Shown: positions 43,281-52,236 of the stretch, one piece after another
How positions within the stretch are numbered: the first letter of the stretch is position 1
How the letters are laid out: every line of letters starts with the position of its first letter
Assembly: GCA_946406195.1 (NCBI GenBank)
Contig: CAMJJT010000004.1
Span: forward strand, 62,001 to 126,000
Direction of reading: 5' to 3'
Length of the DNA: 64,000 nt
Source: an uncultured Bacteroidales bacterium
Lineage (GTDB): Bacteria > Bacteroidota > Bacteroidia > Bacteroidales > Paludibacteraceae
Made by a program: the position numbers and the translations under genes
Notes under the pieces: model-generated
Databases searched by the model: none
What the model saw: only the letters and a program-made list of their open reading frames with translations
Told to the model about the DNA's origin: nothing

Positions 43281-44140
43281 TGCGTAAGCACAAATTTAGA
43301 AATTCTTACTTCATTTCCGCAGTCAGCGTAACGCTCGTGTTATGTCTGATTGGGTTGGAAAGTGTGCTCCTGCTGTCGGCAGGAGCGCTTCTTACGCGCA
43401 TGCGTGAGAACATAACGCTAACGGCTGTGTTGAGCGAAGAGGCGGACAGCACGCAGTGTGCGCGTCTCGAGCGGATGTTGGACGTCAATGAGGGGTATAG
43501 CAGTTATCGCTATGTGTCCAAGGAGGACGCTTTGCGTGAGCATATCACCTCCTTGGGTGAGGATCCTACCGCTTTTTTGGGCTATAATCCGCTTTCCGCC
43601 AGTTATGAGATCCATCCTTCCGATGATTATAGTCATCCGGATAGTTTGGCGGTTATGGTGTCAAAATTAGAGTCGTTGCCTTATGTGTCACAGGTGATCT
43701 ATCCTCATGATTTAGCGGATCTGATGAATCGAAACGTGCATGATTTCTCGTATGTACTGATGGGTGTAGCCTTGTTGCTCCTGTTGGTTTCGATGGTTCT
43801 GATTGTCAACACGATTCGTCTGCAGATTTATGCGAAGCGTTTCTTGATTAACACGATGACGCTGGTAGGTGCCACGTCGTGGGTGACACGCCGACCGTTT
43901 GTCTTACGCAATGTGCTGATTGGTTTCCTGTCGGGCATCGCAGCCTTAGCGGTGCTTAGCGGATTGGTGTATTATGTGCAGTTCCGCATGGGATTGTTGC
44001 TGATGCCGCTTACATGGCAGAATATCGCGTTGGTATGTGGTATCGTGATGTGCAGCGGTTTGCTGATCACTCTTCTCGCATCGCTCATCGCTACCGGCAA
44101 ATATATCCGCATGGATAACAACTCGCTTTACGAGATTTAA
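43280..44140 (+). CDS. ftsX: Cell division ABC-transporter permease FtsX
   Basis: The 286-residue protein has an N-terminal helix (VSVTLVLCLIGLESVLLLSAGALL), an extracytoplasmic domain (RLERMLDVNEGYSSYRYVSKEDALRE) and three C-terminal helices. FtsEX couples division to murein hydrolase activation, for example through EnvC-like proteins. ftsE is not in this window; an EnvC-like gene is (10861-12105). ATG at 43280 overlaps the gldN stop. Confidence 0.92.
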   Translation: MRKHKFRNSYFISAVSVTLVLCLIGLESVLLLSAGALLTRMRENITLTAVLSEEADSTQCARLERMLDVNEGYSSYRYVSKEDALREHITSLGEDPTAFLGYNPLSASYEIHPSDDYSHPDSLAVMVSKLESLPYVSQVIYPHDLADLMNRNVHDFSYVLMGVALLLLLVSMVLIVNTIRLQIYAKRFLINTMTLVGATSWVTRRPFVLRNVLIGFLSGIAALAVLSGLVYYVQFRMGLLLMPLTWQNIALVCGIVMCSGLLITLLASLIATGKYIRMDNNSLYEI

Positions 44141-44156
44141 AATCTGAATTCTTTTT

Positions 44157-44369
44157 ATGAAACATACATTACCCAAACTCAATCTTATTTTGATAGCTGT
44201 TTGTTTTGTTATCATTGTGATCGGTTTTGCCTTGATGGTGGGTGCTCCTTCCGGAGAGGAGTATAATCCCGATATTTTCTCTTTCCGCCGTATAACGGTG
44301 GGACCGATGATCGCTCTCTTCGGTTTTGTAGGTATGATTTTTGCCATCTTATTCCGTGCTAAGAAATGA
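44157..44369 (+). CDS. DUF3098-family small membrane protein
   Basis: The 70-residue protein has two membrane helices around a [20 protein letters not shown] loop, which is the DUF3098 pattern found between ftsX and uppP in Bacteroidetes. Its role is unknown; the location suggests cell-envelope synthesis. It overlaps uppP by four bases. Confidence 0.9.
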   Translation: MKHTLPKLNLILIAVCFVIIVIGFALMVGAPSGEEYNPDIFSFRRITVGPMIALFGFVGMIFAILFRAKK

Positions 44370-45172
44370 GTTGGTTAGAAGCATTGATATTAGGCGTTGT
44401 GCAGGGATTGACAGAGTTCCTGCCGGTTTCTTCTTCGGGACATCTGGAGATAGGCCACGTGCTGTTGGGCACTTCGGGTGAGGATAATCTGAGTTTTGCG
44501 GTGTTAGTGCATGCCGCGACAGTACTCTCTACTTTAGTGGTTCTGTGGCGCGAAGTGGCGCAACTATTCGTAGGTACATTCACCACGCCGAAGTGGAATA
44601 AAGAGAAAAATTATGTAGCGAAGATCTTCGTCTCGATGATACCCGTTTTCATTGTGGGTATTTTCTTCAAGGATGAAGTAGAAGCGCTCTTCGGTAACGG
44701 TTTGCTGCTGGTGGGAATATGTCTGTTGGTAACATCTTTATTGCTGGCACTGAGCGAGTGGTTACAGAAGAAGCGTCAGAGTATAGGACATGAAGTGGGA
44801 TATAAGGATGCGTTGATTATCGGTATTGCACAGGCTTGTGCGGTGTTGCCCGGTCTGAGCCGTTCTGGAACCACGATCGCTACCGGTTTGCTCTGTGGCG
44901 TCAAGAAAGAGAGTGTGGCGCAGTTTTCGTTTCTGATGGTGCTCATTCCCATCTTGGGCGAAGCGTTGTTGGATGGGATTAAGATTGTTCAGGGTGAGGT
45001 GACAAGTGATTTGGAGATGATTCCTGCGTTAGTTGGGTTCATCGCGGCTTTTGTGACAGGTTGTCTGGCGTGCCGTTTTATGTTAGAGGTGGTTCGTCGT
45101 CAGCGTCTGATATGGTTCTCTGTGTACTGCGCTATCATCGGTGCCACGGCTATTCTTGCAACCGTTTGCTGA
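44366..45172 (+). CDS. uppP: Undecaprenyl-diphosphatase
   Basis: The 268-residue inner-membrane enzyme recycles the lipid carrier for peptidoglycan and polysaccharides. Family motifs: [20 protein letters not shown] and [15 protein letters not shown], with about eight hydrophobic segments. Confidence 0.95.
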   Translation: MSWLEALILGVVQGLTEFLPVSSSGHLEIGHVLLGTSGEDNLSFAVLVHAATVLSTLVVLWREVAQLFVGTFTTPKWNKEKNYVAKIFVSMIPVFIVGIFFKDEVEALFGNGLLLVGICLLVTSLLLALSEWLQKKRQSIGHEVGYKDALIIGIAQACAVLPGLSRSGTTIATGLLCGVKKESVAQFSFLMVLIPILGEALLDGIKIVQGEVTSDLEMIPALVGFIAAFVTGCLACRFMLEVVRRQRLIWFSVYCAIIGATAILATVC

Positions 45173-45173
45173 T

Positions 45174-45896
45174 ATGTGGGATTTTGTGACAGGTGAGATT
45201 TTGGCGTTTGATAAACCGCTCCATTGGACGTCATTCGATCTGGTGGCTAAAGTGCGATATAACCTTTGCCGCAGATTGGGGACGAAGAAACTGAAGGTCG
45301 GGCATTCCGGCACATTGGACCCCTTGGCAACAGGAGTGGTGATTGTTTGTACCGGCAAGAAAACGAAGTTGATTGACCAGCTCCAGTATGACGTGAAGGA
45401 GTACATCGCCACGCTCCAGTTGGGAGCAACGACGCCATCTTTTGATTTGGAGAAGGAGATAGACGCCACCTATCCAACGGACCATATCACGCGGGAGTTG
45501 ATCGATAAGACGATTCCGCAGTTTCTGGGAGAACAATGGCAAGTGCCGCCTATCTTCTCCGCCGTGCAGATTAACGGCAAACGGGCGTATGATTTTGCGC
45601 GCAAAGGGGAAACGGTCGAACTCAAACCGAAACTGCTGAAGATAGACGAGATAGAAGTGCTGTCTTTTGACGAGCAGACGATGCAACTGACCGTCCGCGT
45701 GGTGTGCTCGAAAGGGACGTATATCCGAGCCTTAGCGCGCGATATAGGTGAGCGGCTCGAGTCCGGCGCCCATTTGATAGCCCTGCGGCGCACCCGTGTC
45801 GGAAACACCCGCGTGGAGGATTGTATGACAATCGAGCAATTTCTGGAAGAACTCCAAAACACGCCTAACGACCTACTACTAAAGTCCAACGACTAA
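45174..45896 (+). CDS. truB: tRNA pseudouridine-55 synthase
   Basis: The 240-residue enzyme converts U55 of tRNA to pseudouridine. Visible are LAFDKPLHWTSFDLVAKVR, KLKVGHSGTLDPLATGVVIVCTGKKTK (catalytic Asp in TLDP), YDFARKGE and CSKGTYIRALARDIGERL. ATG at 45174 follows the uppP stop directly. Confidence 0.95.
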   Translation: MWDFVTGEILAFDKPLHWTSFDLVAKVRYNLCRRLGTKKLKVGHSGTLDPLATGVVIVCTGKKTKLIDQLQYDVKEYIATLQLGATTPSFDLEKEIDATYPTDHITRELIDKTIPQFLGEQWQVPPIFSAVQINGKRAYDFARKGETVELKPKLLKIDEIEVLSFDEQTMQLTVRVVCSKGTYIRALARDIGERLESGAHLIALRRTRVGNTRVEDCMTIEQFLEELQNTPNDLLLKSND

Positions 45897-45904
45897 CGAC
45901 TAAA
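45886..45904. repeat. CCAACGACTAACGACTAA words before queA
   Basis: Two AACGACT heptamers cover the truB stop and the queA leader. Same word as 553-586. Confidence 0.75.
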
Positions 45905-45926
45905 AAATATGTATAAAGCGAATGAT

Positions 45927-47030
45927 ATGAGACTCAGCCAGTTCAAATTTCGGCTGCCTGAGGAACTGATTGCCCAATATCCGGCGTCGTATCGCGATGA
46001 CGCGCGTATGATGGTGTTGCATCGCAAAACCGGTGAGATCGAGCATAAGACCGTTAACGAGATGGTCCAGTATTTCGATGAAGGCGATCTGTTTGTGTTC
46101 AATGACAGTAAGGTTTTTCCTGCTCGCTTATGGGCGCATAAGGAGAAGACGAACGCGCTGATTGAGGTGTTCCTGTTGCGCGAACTGAACCATAAAGCGC
46201 GTTACTGGGATGTGCTGGTTGATCCGGCGCGTAAGATACGTATCGGTAACAAACTGACGTTCGACGAAGACCCATCTATCGTGGCGGAGGTGATTGATAA
46301 CACCACCAGCCGCGGACGTACGTTCCGTTTCTTGACCGATTATGAAAACGAGGAGTTTGTACCTCGGCTCTACTCTTTGGGAAGTGCACCGCTGCCGAAG
46401 TATATCCGACGTCCGATGGATGCCGAGACGCAGGCGAAGTACGAAGAGGTCTTCCACGACCAGCCTGTGCGCGAGATGGATATAGAGCGTTACCAAACTA
46501 TTTTTGCGGACAAGATTGGCGCCGTAGCAGCTCCTGCTTCCGGTTTGCATTTCTCCAAACAGCTGCTCAAACGAATAGAGATCCGCGGTATTGAGACCAC
46601 CTGCCTGACCAGCCATGTGTCGCTCGGTATCTTCAAAGATATCGATGTGGAGGACTTGACGAAGAATAAGATGGAGTCCGAGCAGATTATCTTGTCCGAG
46701 AAAATGGCGGATATGGTTAACCGCACGCGTGAGAACCAGAAACATGTCTGCGCGGTCGGAACGGAAGTCATGAGAGCCATGGAGCATGTGGCAGGTACCA
46801 ACGGCATGCTGAAAGCCTATGATGGATGGACGAATAAGTTCATTTTCCCGCCATATTCTTTCGCTGTAGCGGATCGCTTCTTCGTGAATTTCTACATGCC
46901 GATGTCCAGCCAACTGCTGATGGTAGCTGCTTTCGCCGGGTACGAAGAGACGATGCACGCCTATGAGGAGGCGGTCAAAGAAGGCTATCGCTTCGGCGAT
47001 TATGGCGACGCAATGTTAATCGTGGACTGA
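45927..47030 (+). CDS. queA: S-adenosylmethionine:tRNA ribosyltransferase-isomerase
   Basis: The 367-residue enzyme makes epoxyqueuosine in tRNA. Motifs: LSQFKFRLPEELIAQYPASYRDDARM, VFNDSKVFPARLW, YQTIFADKIGAVAAPASGLHFS and RFFVNFYMPMSSQLLMVAAFAG. ATG at 45927 fits the family start; ATG at 45909 is in frame six codons upstream. Its stop overlaps the ung start (TGATG). Confidence 0.95.
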   Translation: MRLSQFKFRLPEELIAQYPASYRDDARMMVLHRKTGEIEHKTVNEMVQYFDEGDLFVFNDSKVFPARLWAHKEKTNALIEVFLLRELNHKARYWDVLVDPARKIRIGNKLTFDEDPSIVAEVIDNTTSRGRTFRFLTDYENEEFVPRLYSLGSAPLPKYIRRPMDAETQAKYEEVFHDQPVREMDIERYQTIFADKIGAVAAPASGLHFSKQLLKRIEIRGIETTCLTSHVSLGIFKDIDVEDLTKNKMESEQIILSEKMADMVNRTRENQKHVCAVGTEVMRAMEHVAGTNGMLKAYDGWTNKFIFPPYSFAVADRFFVNFYMPMSSQLLMVAAFAGYEETMHAYEEAVKEGYRFGDYGDAMLIVD

Positions 47031-47692
47031 TGCAAGTTAGAATAGATCCATCTTGGCAACGCGTATTGCAAACGGAGTTTGACAAGCCTTATTTCGAACT
47101 CCTCACCCAATATGTGCGCCAACAATATAAGACCTGTCGGTGTTTTCCGCCGGCGGGCCTTATTTTTAACGCGTTCGATTCTTGTCCTTTTGACCGGGTG
47201 CGAGTGGTTATCATCGGTCAGGACCCTTATCATGAGCCGGGACAGGCGATGGGGCTCTCTTTCTCCGTGCCGGAAGGAGTGCAGATACCTCCTTCGCTGG
47301 TGAATATTTACAAGGAGATCCATCGTGATCTGGGCACGCCTATTCCTAATTCCGGAGACTTGCATCGCTGGGCTGAGCAGGGAGTACTTCTGTTGAACGC
47401 CACGCTGACCGTGGAAGCGCACAAAGCCGGTAGCCATCAGGGAAAAGGATGGGAGGAACTGACCGACGCTGCGATTGCTGCACTCAATAAAGAGCGCGAA
47501 CATCTGGTCTTTATGTTATGGGGTTCGTACGCTCAGCGAAAGGGACAGTTCATTGACCGCAAGAAGCACTTAGTCCTCCAGACTTCGCATCCTTCGCCCC
47601 TTTCTGTCTATCGCGGATTCGATGGCTGCGGACATTTTAGCCAAGCCAATAACTATCTGATCCAAAATGGCCTCCCGCCCATCCAATGGTAA
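47030..47692 (+). CDS. ung: Uracil-DNA glycosylase
   Basis: The 220-residue family-1 UNG removes uracil from DNA. Motifs: VVIIGQDPYHEPGQAMGLSFSVP (catalytic Asp), GVLLLNATLTV and LVLQTSHPSPLSVYRGFDGCGHF (catalytic His). It is between queA and polA, fitting base-excision repair with Pol I. Confidence 0.96.
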   Translation: MQVRIDPSWQRVLQTEFDKPYFELLTQYVRQQYKTCRCFPPAGLIFNAFDSCPFDRVRVVIIGQDPYHEPGQAMGLSFSVPEGVQIPPSLVNIYKEIHRDLGTPIPNSGDLHRWAEQGVLLLNATLTVEAHKAGSHQGKGWEELTDAAIAALNKEREHLVFMLWGSYAQRKGQFIDRKKHLVLQTSHPSPLSVYRGFDGCGHFSQANNYLIQNGLPPIQW

Positions 47693-47730
47693 AATGGCTC
47701 AATAAATGAACAAATGGTAAATGCCCAAAT
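47693..47730. repeat. AAATGG/CCAAATG word spacer before polA
   Basis: Words such as AAATGGCT, AAATGAAC and AAATGGTAAATGCCC end inside the polA start region. The same AAATGACCAAATGGT word occurs in frame inside polA (48708-48743). Confidence 0.8.
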
Positions 47731-50074
47731 GAAAAAATTATTGTTAGTTGATGCTTACGCGATGATTTTCCGCGCGTACTACGCTTTTATCCGCGTGCCG
47801 CGAATGAATAGCAAGGGAGAAAATACCTCCGCTATCTTCGGTTTTTGCGTCACCTTAGAGGACCTGATCAAGAAAATCAACCCCACCCATATTGGTGTGG
47901 CATTTGACCCTGCCGGCGGTACTTTCCGCCACGAGGCGTACGAGCAATACAAAGCGCAGCGTCCCGAGACGCCGGAAGATATCCGGAAAGCGGTTCCGGT
48001 CATTAAGCAGATCCTTGAGGCGATGAATATCCCTGTGCTGGAAGTGCCCGGTTTTGAGGCAGATGACGTCATCGGTACGCTTTCCAAGAAAGGCGAGCAG
48101 GCAGGATACGAAGTGTATATGGCTACGCCCGATAAGGATTACGGACAACTCGTTTCCGACCATGTGTTCATGTATCGTCCGCGCCATACCGGAGGTTTTG
48201 AACTAATGGGACCCAAAGAGGTCTGCGACAAATACGGCTTGCAGCGCAAAGAGCAAGTCATTGATCTACTGGGGCTTATGGGCGATGCCTCCGATAATAT
48301 CCCGGGTTGTAAAGGAGTAGGGGAGAAAACCGCCGTAGCCTTATTGCAGCAGTTTGGCGATATAGACAACATGCTCGCGCACACCGACGAAATCAAAGGT
48401 GCGCTGCGTACCAAAGTGGAGACCCAAGTCGAGGAAATCAAGTTCTCCCGTTTCTTGGCTACCATCCGCACGGATGTACCTATCGCCTTAGACGAAGCCC
48501 TTCTCGCCAAGAAAGAGCCCAACCTCGATGCCCTCACAGCCCTCTATCAGGATCTCGAGTTCAACACCCTCCTCAAGAAACTGACACCTGTTATCTCGGC
48601 GACAAACACCCCTCCCTCTAGGGAGGGGAAGGGGGTAGGCTCCTCTCCCAAGAAAGCCAAACCTGCCGACCCCAACCAACTCGACCTCTTTGCAGAACCC
48701 GAAGAGCAAAATGACCAAATGGTAAATGACCAAATGGTAAATTCCTTCGATACCATCGAAGCTCGATTGTGCCAATACCTCCTCAACCCGGAAGTAGCCT
48801 TCAACCCCTATAAAGAGCCCGATTGGGATGCCCTCAAAGCCGATGTAGACTTATGGAACCTCTATAACGAAGTGGAGCTGCCTTTGGTGGAAGTCTTGCG
48901 TGAAATGGAGGCGGCAGGCGTGCGGATTGATGTCGCAAAACTCAAACAGGCGGAAACGGCGCTTACCGCCGAATTGCACGACATAGAGCAGCAAATCTAC
49001 TCCCTTGCCGGCGAGACCTTTAATATCAACAGCCCGAAGCAAGTCGGCGAGTTGCTCTTCGATAAACTCAAACTGGACCCCAAGGCCAAAAAATCCAAAA
49101 CAGGTCAGTACTCGACTTCCGAAGAAGTGCTGCTTGCTCTGAGGGAAAGTCATGCTATTGTCGGGTTAATCCTAGACTTTAGAGCCTTGAACAAGCTGAT
49201 CAACACGTACATAACAACGCTGCCGGGCTATATTGCGGCGGATGGCAAAATCCACACAACCTATAACCAGACCGTAACGGCAACGGGGCGTCTGAGCAGT
49301 TCGAACCCCAACCTCCAGAACCTGCCTATTCGTTCCGAGCGAGGACGATTCATTCGCGAAGCGGTCATTCCCGATGAGGGATGTCTCTTTCTTTCTGCCG
49401 ATTACAGCCAGATAGAGCTTCGTCTCATGGCGCATTTCAGCCAGGATGAACATATGTTAGCGGCGTTTCGGTCGGGGCAGGATATTCATGCCGCTACTGC
49501 GGCGAAAATATATGGTCTGCCTATCGATCAAGTGACCAAAGACCAGCGGCGCAAAGCCAAAACGGCGAACTTTGGTATCATCTATGGCATCTCTGCTTTT
49601 GGTTTGGCGCAGCAACTTGATTGCAGCCGCACGGAGGCAAAACAGCTCATCGACGATTATTTCGCAGCCTTCCCGCGCGTGATCAGTTATATTGAATCCC
49701 AGAAAGACCTCGCGCGCCAAAAAGGCTACGCCGAGACCCTCTTCGGTCGCAAACGCTACCTGCCGGATATCACCTCGCAGAACGCTACCGTCCGCTCCTT
49801 TGCTGAACGCAACGCCGTGAACGCTCCTATTCAAGGAACAGCTGCTGATATCATCAAAATGGCGATGGTCTCCATCCACCGCCGCCTCAAAGAAGAAGGA
49901 TTGCAGGCACAAATGATCATGCAGGTCCATGACGAACTCAACTTCAACGTCCCTGTCGCTGAGGTTGAGCGTGTACGTGAGATCGTGGTCTCTGAGATGC
50001 AAAACGCGGTCCATCTCTCCGTTCCCCTTATCGCCGAGTGTGGAGTGGGGAACAACTGGCTCGAAGCACACTAA
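47729..50074 (+). CDS. polA: DNA polymerase I lacking the 3'-5' exonuclease domain
   Basis: The product of about 781 residues has the 5' nuclease domain (LLLVDAYAMIFRAYYAF, GFEADDVIGTL, TPDKDYGQLV, GDASDNIPGCKGVGEKTA; to about residue 290). It also has the complete polymerase domain (DYSQIELRLMAHFSQD motif A, RRKAKTANFGIIYG O-helix, QVHDELNFN motif C). Between about 290 and 380 only a low-complexity linker remains where an exonuclease domain of about 190 residues normally lies. The linker contains a translated palindrome (48609-48628) and AAATGACCAAATGGT repeats (48708-48743). ATG at 47729 is preferred; 47714 is in frame. Confidence 0.93.
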   Translation: MKKLLLVDAYAMIFRAYYAFIRVPRMNSKGENTSAIFGFCVTLEDLIKKINPTHIGVAFDPAGGTFRHEAYEQYKAQRPETPEDIRKAVPVIKQILEAMNIPVLEVPGFEADDVIGTLSKKGEQAGYEVYMATPDKDYGQLVSDHVFMYRPRHTGGFELMGPKEVCDKYGLQRKEQVIDLLGLMGDASDNIPGCKGVGEKTAVALLQQFGDIDNMLAHTDEIKGALRTKVETQVEEIKFSRFLATIRTDVPIALDEALLAKKEPNLDALTALYQDLEFNTLLKKLTPVISATNTPPSREGKGVGSSPKKAKPADPNQLDLFAEPEEQNDQMVNDQMVNSFDTIEARLCQYLLNPEVAFNPYKEPDWDALKADVDLWNLYNEVELPLVEVLREMEAAGVRIDVAKLKQAETALTAELHDIEQQIYSLAGETFNINSPKQVGELLFDKLKLDPKAKKSKTGQYSTSEEVLLALRESHAIVGLILDFRALNKLINTYITTLPGYIAADGKIHTTYNQTVTATGRLSSSNPNLQNLPIRSERGRFIREAVIPDEGCLFLSADYSQIELRLMAHFSQDEHMLAAFRSGQDIHAATAAKIYGLPIDQVTKDQRRKAKTANFGIIYGISAFGLAQQLDCSRTEAKQLIDDYFAAFPRVISYIESQKDLARQKGYAETLFGRKRYLPDITSQNATVRSFAERNAVNAPIQGTAADIIKMAMVSIHRRLKEEGLQAQMIMQVHDELNFNVPVAEVERVREIVVSEMQNAVHLSVPLIAECGVGNNWLEAH
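48609..48628. repeat. GC-rich palindrome inside polA linker
   Basis: CCCCTCCCTCTAGGGAGGGG is a 9-bp inverted repeat with a two-base centre, in frame, translated TPPSREGKGVG-like with its flank. It belongs to the same family as the U32 elements. Confidence 0.85.
48708..48743. repeat. Tandem 15-nt AAATGACCAAATGGT word inside polA linker
   Basis: Two exact 15-nt copies are translated as NDQMVNDQMVN. The word also occurs in the polA and leuS leaders. Confidence 0.85.
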
Positions 50075-50119
50075 TTGTTTAACGTTTTTATGAAATAAAA
50101 ACCATTTTAACTCTTTAAC

Positions 50120-50962
50120 GTGCAAAGCACCTTTTTAACTATATTACTCGCTATCCGAGTATTATGCATCGGAAACTCCTTTTCTTGGGATGCAGTAGAG
50201 CAGGAACTCGTGCCGCTCTGCGACGCGAAAGGTATTGAGGTCGAGGTCCACAACCTCTATTATGGCGGTTGTTCGCTGCAGCAACATGCTCAGTTCCTCC
50301 TAAAGGACACCGCCGCCTATTCGCATCGTGTGTGTACGAACGCGCAGCCGCGTGTCATAAAGGACACCATTTCCCTTCGCCAAGCCCTTAAAGATGGACA
50401 CTACGATTATATTTCTCTCCAGCAAGCCAGCCACGACTCCGGTATCCGTTCTTCTTACGAGCCTTGGCTCTCACTCCTCATCGACACCGTCCTTGCTTAT
50501 CAGCCCCAAACCCAACTCTGTTGGATGCAGACTTGGGCGTATAGCCGCGACGCCAAACACCCCGCTTATCCTCGCTATCACAACTCCCAAACCGAGATGT
50601 GGGACTCCATCGTTGTTTGCACGCAGTATGTGATGGATACGGCTAATTATCAATTGTCAACTGTCCATACGGCTTCAGCCGATCGTTCGAGGCCTTGCCG
50701 AGATAAGAACTCTCAACTAAAACTCATTCCCTGCGGTTTGGCGATCCAAAACGCTCGCCAAACAAAACTTGGCGACACCCTTTGCCGGGATGGCTATCAT
50801 CTTAATTATGTCTATGGTCGATATACCGCAGCTTGTGTGTGGTATGAGATCATCACTGGCCGCGATGTGCGTCGTAACCATTACCGAAATCCGCACATGA
50901 CGCGTTCTCAACAACGCCTTACGCAACGCTCCGCACACAAAGCCAACAAAAAGTTTGAATAA
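50120..50962 (+). CDS. DUF4886-type SGNH-like hydrolase
   Basis: The 280-residue protein starts at a GTG (MQSTFLTILLAIRVLCIGNS). It has the SGNH block I RVLCIGNSFSWDAVEQEL and a C-terminal DGYHLNYVYGRYTAACVWYE with the D-x-x-H pair. DUF4886 members are predicted esterases or carbohydrate deacetylases. A clear signal peptide is not obvious, though the N-terminus is hydrophobic. An in-frame repeat stretch (50641-50719) encodes YQLSTVHTASADRSRPCRDKN before LIPCGLAIQ. Confidence 0.8.
   Translation: MQSTFLTILLAIRVLCIGNSFSWDAVEQELVPLCDAKGIEVEVHNLYYGGCSLQQHAQFLLKDTAAYSHRVCTNAQPRVIKDTISLRQALKDGHYDYISLQQASHDSGIRSSYEPWLSLLIDTVLAYQPQTQLCWMQTWAYSRDAKHPAYPRYHNSQTEMWDSIVVCTQYVMDTANYQLSTVHTASADRSRPCRDKNSQLKLIPCGLAIQNARQTKLGDTLCRDGYHLNYVYGRYTAACVWYEIITGRDVRRNHYRNPHMTRSQQRLTQRSAHKANKKFE
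50641..50719. repeat. In-frame repeat words inside the DUF4886 gene
   Basis: CAATTGTCAACTGTCC, a GGCTTCAGCCGATCG / CGAGGCCTTGCCGAG part and AACTCTCAACTAAAACTC form a patchwork of spacer-type words between conserved segments. Confidence 0.65.
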
Positions 50963-50963
50963 A

Positions 50964-50995
50964 TTTGCATATGTCATTTTTTTTTACTACCTTTG
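50964..50995 (+). promoter_or_regulatory. Promoter of the 51024 gene
   Basis: TTTGCATATG at -33 and TACCTTTG (50988-50995) at -7, overlapping the last codons of the DUF4886 gene. It is followed by GCAAAGGTG and an A/G-rich leader. Confidence 0.75.
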
Positions 50996-51023
50996 CAGCC
51001 GCAAAGGTGAAAGGAAAAGAAAG

Positions 51024-51554
51024 ATGACAACTACAATGCTGATTATTCTAATTGTTGTGGTAATGATTTTCGGGTTCTGGATGATCCAGTACTCGCAGTT
51101 CCGTAATGAGGAACGTAAACGTCAATGGGAGTTGAAAAGGGAAAGTCAGAAGACGATCTCCCCTATTCGTTTGCGGGCTTATGAGCGCTTGGCGTTATTG
51201 TTGGAGCGTACCAAACCTGAGCATATGTTGATGGAGCTCCGCGCTAAGGAACCGGACGCCATGACTACTTGGTCAATCGGCCAGATGCAGCAATATATGT
51301 TGCAAACTATCCGTGCGGAGTTTGACCATAACCAAAGCCAGCAGGTCTATGTCTCCGACGAAGTGTGGGATCTTATTATCTCTTCGCGTGACCAAATGGC
51401 GGCTTTCGTCATCTCTATCGCCGCACAACTGCCTCCCGGTGCTACAGCACAGAATTATGCCACGGCATTGCTGACTGCTTATGCCTCCAATGGTACTACC
51501 CCTACTGATAAAGCGCTTGAAGAACTGAAGAATGAGGCGAAAACGCTTATGTAA
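51024..51554 (+). CDS. Conserved Bacteroidetes membrane-anchored protein (DUF7935-like)
   Basis: The 176-residue protein has one N-terminal helix (MLIILIVVVMIFGFWMI) and a soluble part with RKRQWELKRESQKTISPIRLRAYERLALLLER and TPEHMLME-like segments. I recognise it as a conserved Bacteroidetes family, probably DUF7935; no function is known. ATG at 51024 follows the promoter. The longer frame from 50955 crosses the promoter and is rejected. It overlaps the next gene by 23 bases. Confidence 0.75.
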   Translation: MTTTMLIILIVVVMIFGFWMIQYSQFRNEERKRQWELKRESQKTISPIRLRAYERLALLLERTKPEHMLMELRAKEPDAMTTWSIGQMQQYMLQTIRAEFDHNQSQQVYVSDEVWDLIISSRDQMAAFVISIAAQLPPGATAQNYATALLTAYASNGTTPTDKALEELKNEAKTLM

Positions 51555-52161
51555 CATAGTGCTCTTGTTGGTCCTGTGCGTCGGTCTTTGGGCGGCGGAC
51601 ACTACCGAGGTAAAGAAACCTTCTGTCTATCAGGGCGTCACGTTGAAACTCGACCTGGGAGCTGCGGCTTTGGAAGCCGCTCTAAACAATGGACGCTTGC
51701 AACAAATTGAATTGGCGGCTAACGTCCGTTTGGCAAAACGCTTCTATCCGACGATCGAAGCTGGACTCGGAGGAGGAAAGGCAGAAAGAGGCGATAGTAT
51801 TCGCTACAACACCTACGGAGGTTTCTTCCGCGTGGGATGCGACATCAACCCTTTGAAACGACATCCCGAATCGCCGCACGCACTCCTCGTGGGAGTTCGA
51901 ATTGCTTCTGCTTTTCAGCCCAAAAGAGCCGATTGTTGGGGAGAAGTCGTTTTGGGATGTCAGGTGCAAATATGGGAAAATAAACGCTCAAATGTGCAAG
52001 GAGGCTTATACATGGGATGGCAAGGAAGGCTTAAAATCATGTTCACACGCCAAGCCGAAGGACTAACCGCTGAACAGATGGCACCTATTTATGTGCCGGG
52101 ATTCGGTTTCCGAGGAGACACCGCGTGGGGACTCAGTTACCACATCGGGTGGAGGTTTTAA
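51532..52161 (+). CDS. DUF6048-family outer-membrane protein
   Basis: The 209-residue protein has a signal peptide (RRKRLCNIVLLLVLCVGLWAAD) and alternating strands ending in WGLSYHIGWRF, as in outer-membrane barrels. It resembles the Bacteroidetes DUF6048 family. Its function is unknown. The pairing with the upstream membrane-anchored gene is common in Bacteroidales, as far as I recall. Confidence 0.75.
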   Translation: MRRKRLCNIVLLLVLCVGLWAADTTEVKKPSVYQGVTLKLDLGAAALEAALNNGRLQQIELAANVRLAKRFYPTIEAGLGGGKAERGDSIRYNTYGGFFRVGCDINPLKRHPESPHALLVGVRIASAFQPKRADCWGEVVLGCQVQIWENKRSNVQGGLYMGWQGRLKIMFTRQAEGLTAEQMAPIYVPGFGFRGDTAWGLSYHIGWRF

Positions 52162-52171
52162 ATAAAAACGG

Positions 52172-52220
52172 TCGTAATCCCGTAATCCCATAATTACGTA
52201 ATCCCGTAATACCGAAAAAA
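52172..52220 (+). repeat. CCCGTAAT/ATTACGTA word repeat before transketolase
   Basis: Words CGTAATCC and TAATTACG fill the spacer. Positions 52191-52220 are the exact reverse complement of 14006-14035 before dut. Confidence 0.87.
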
Positions 52221-52236
52221 ATTAAACTATAATATT

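Noticed and set aside
48139..48804. Minus-strand frames opposite the polA nuclease domain
   Set aside because: No domain similarity and opposite a conserved gene; shadows.
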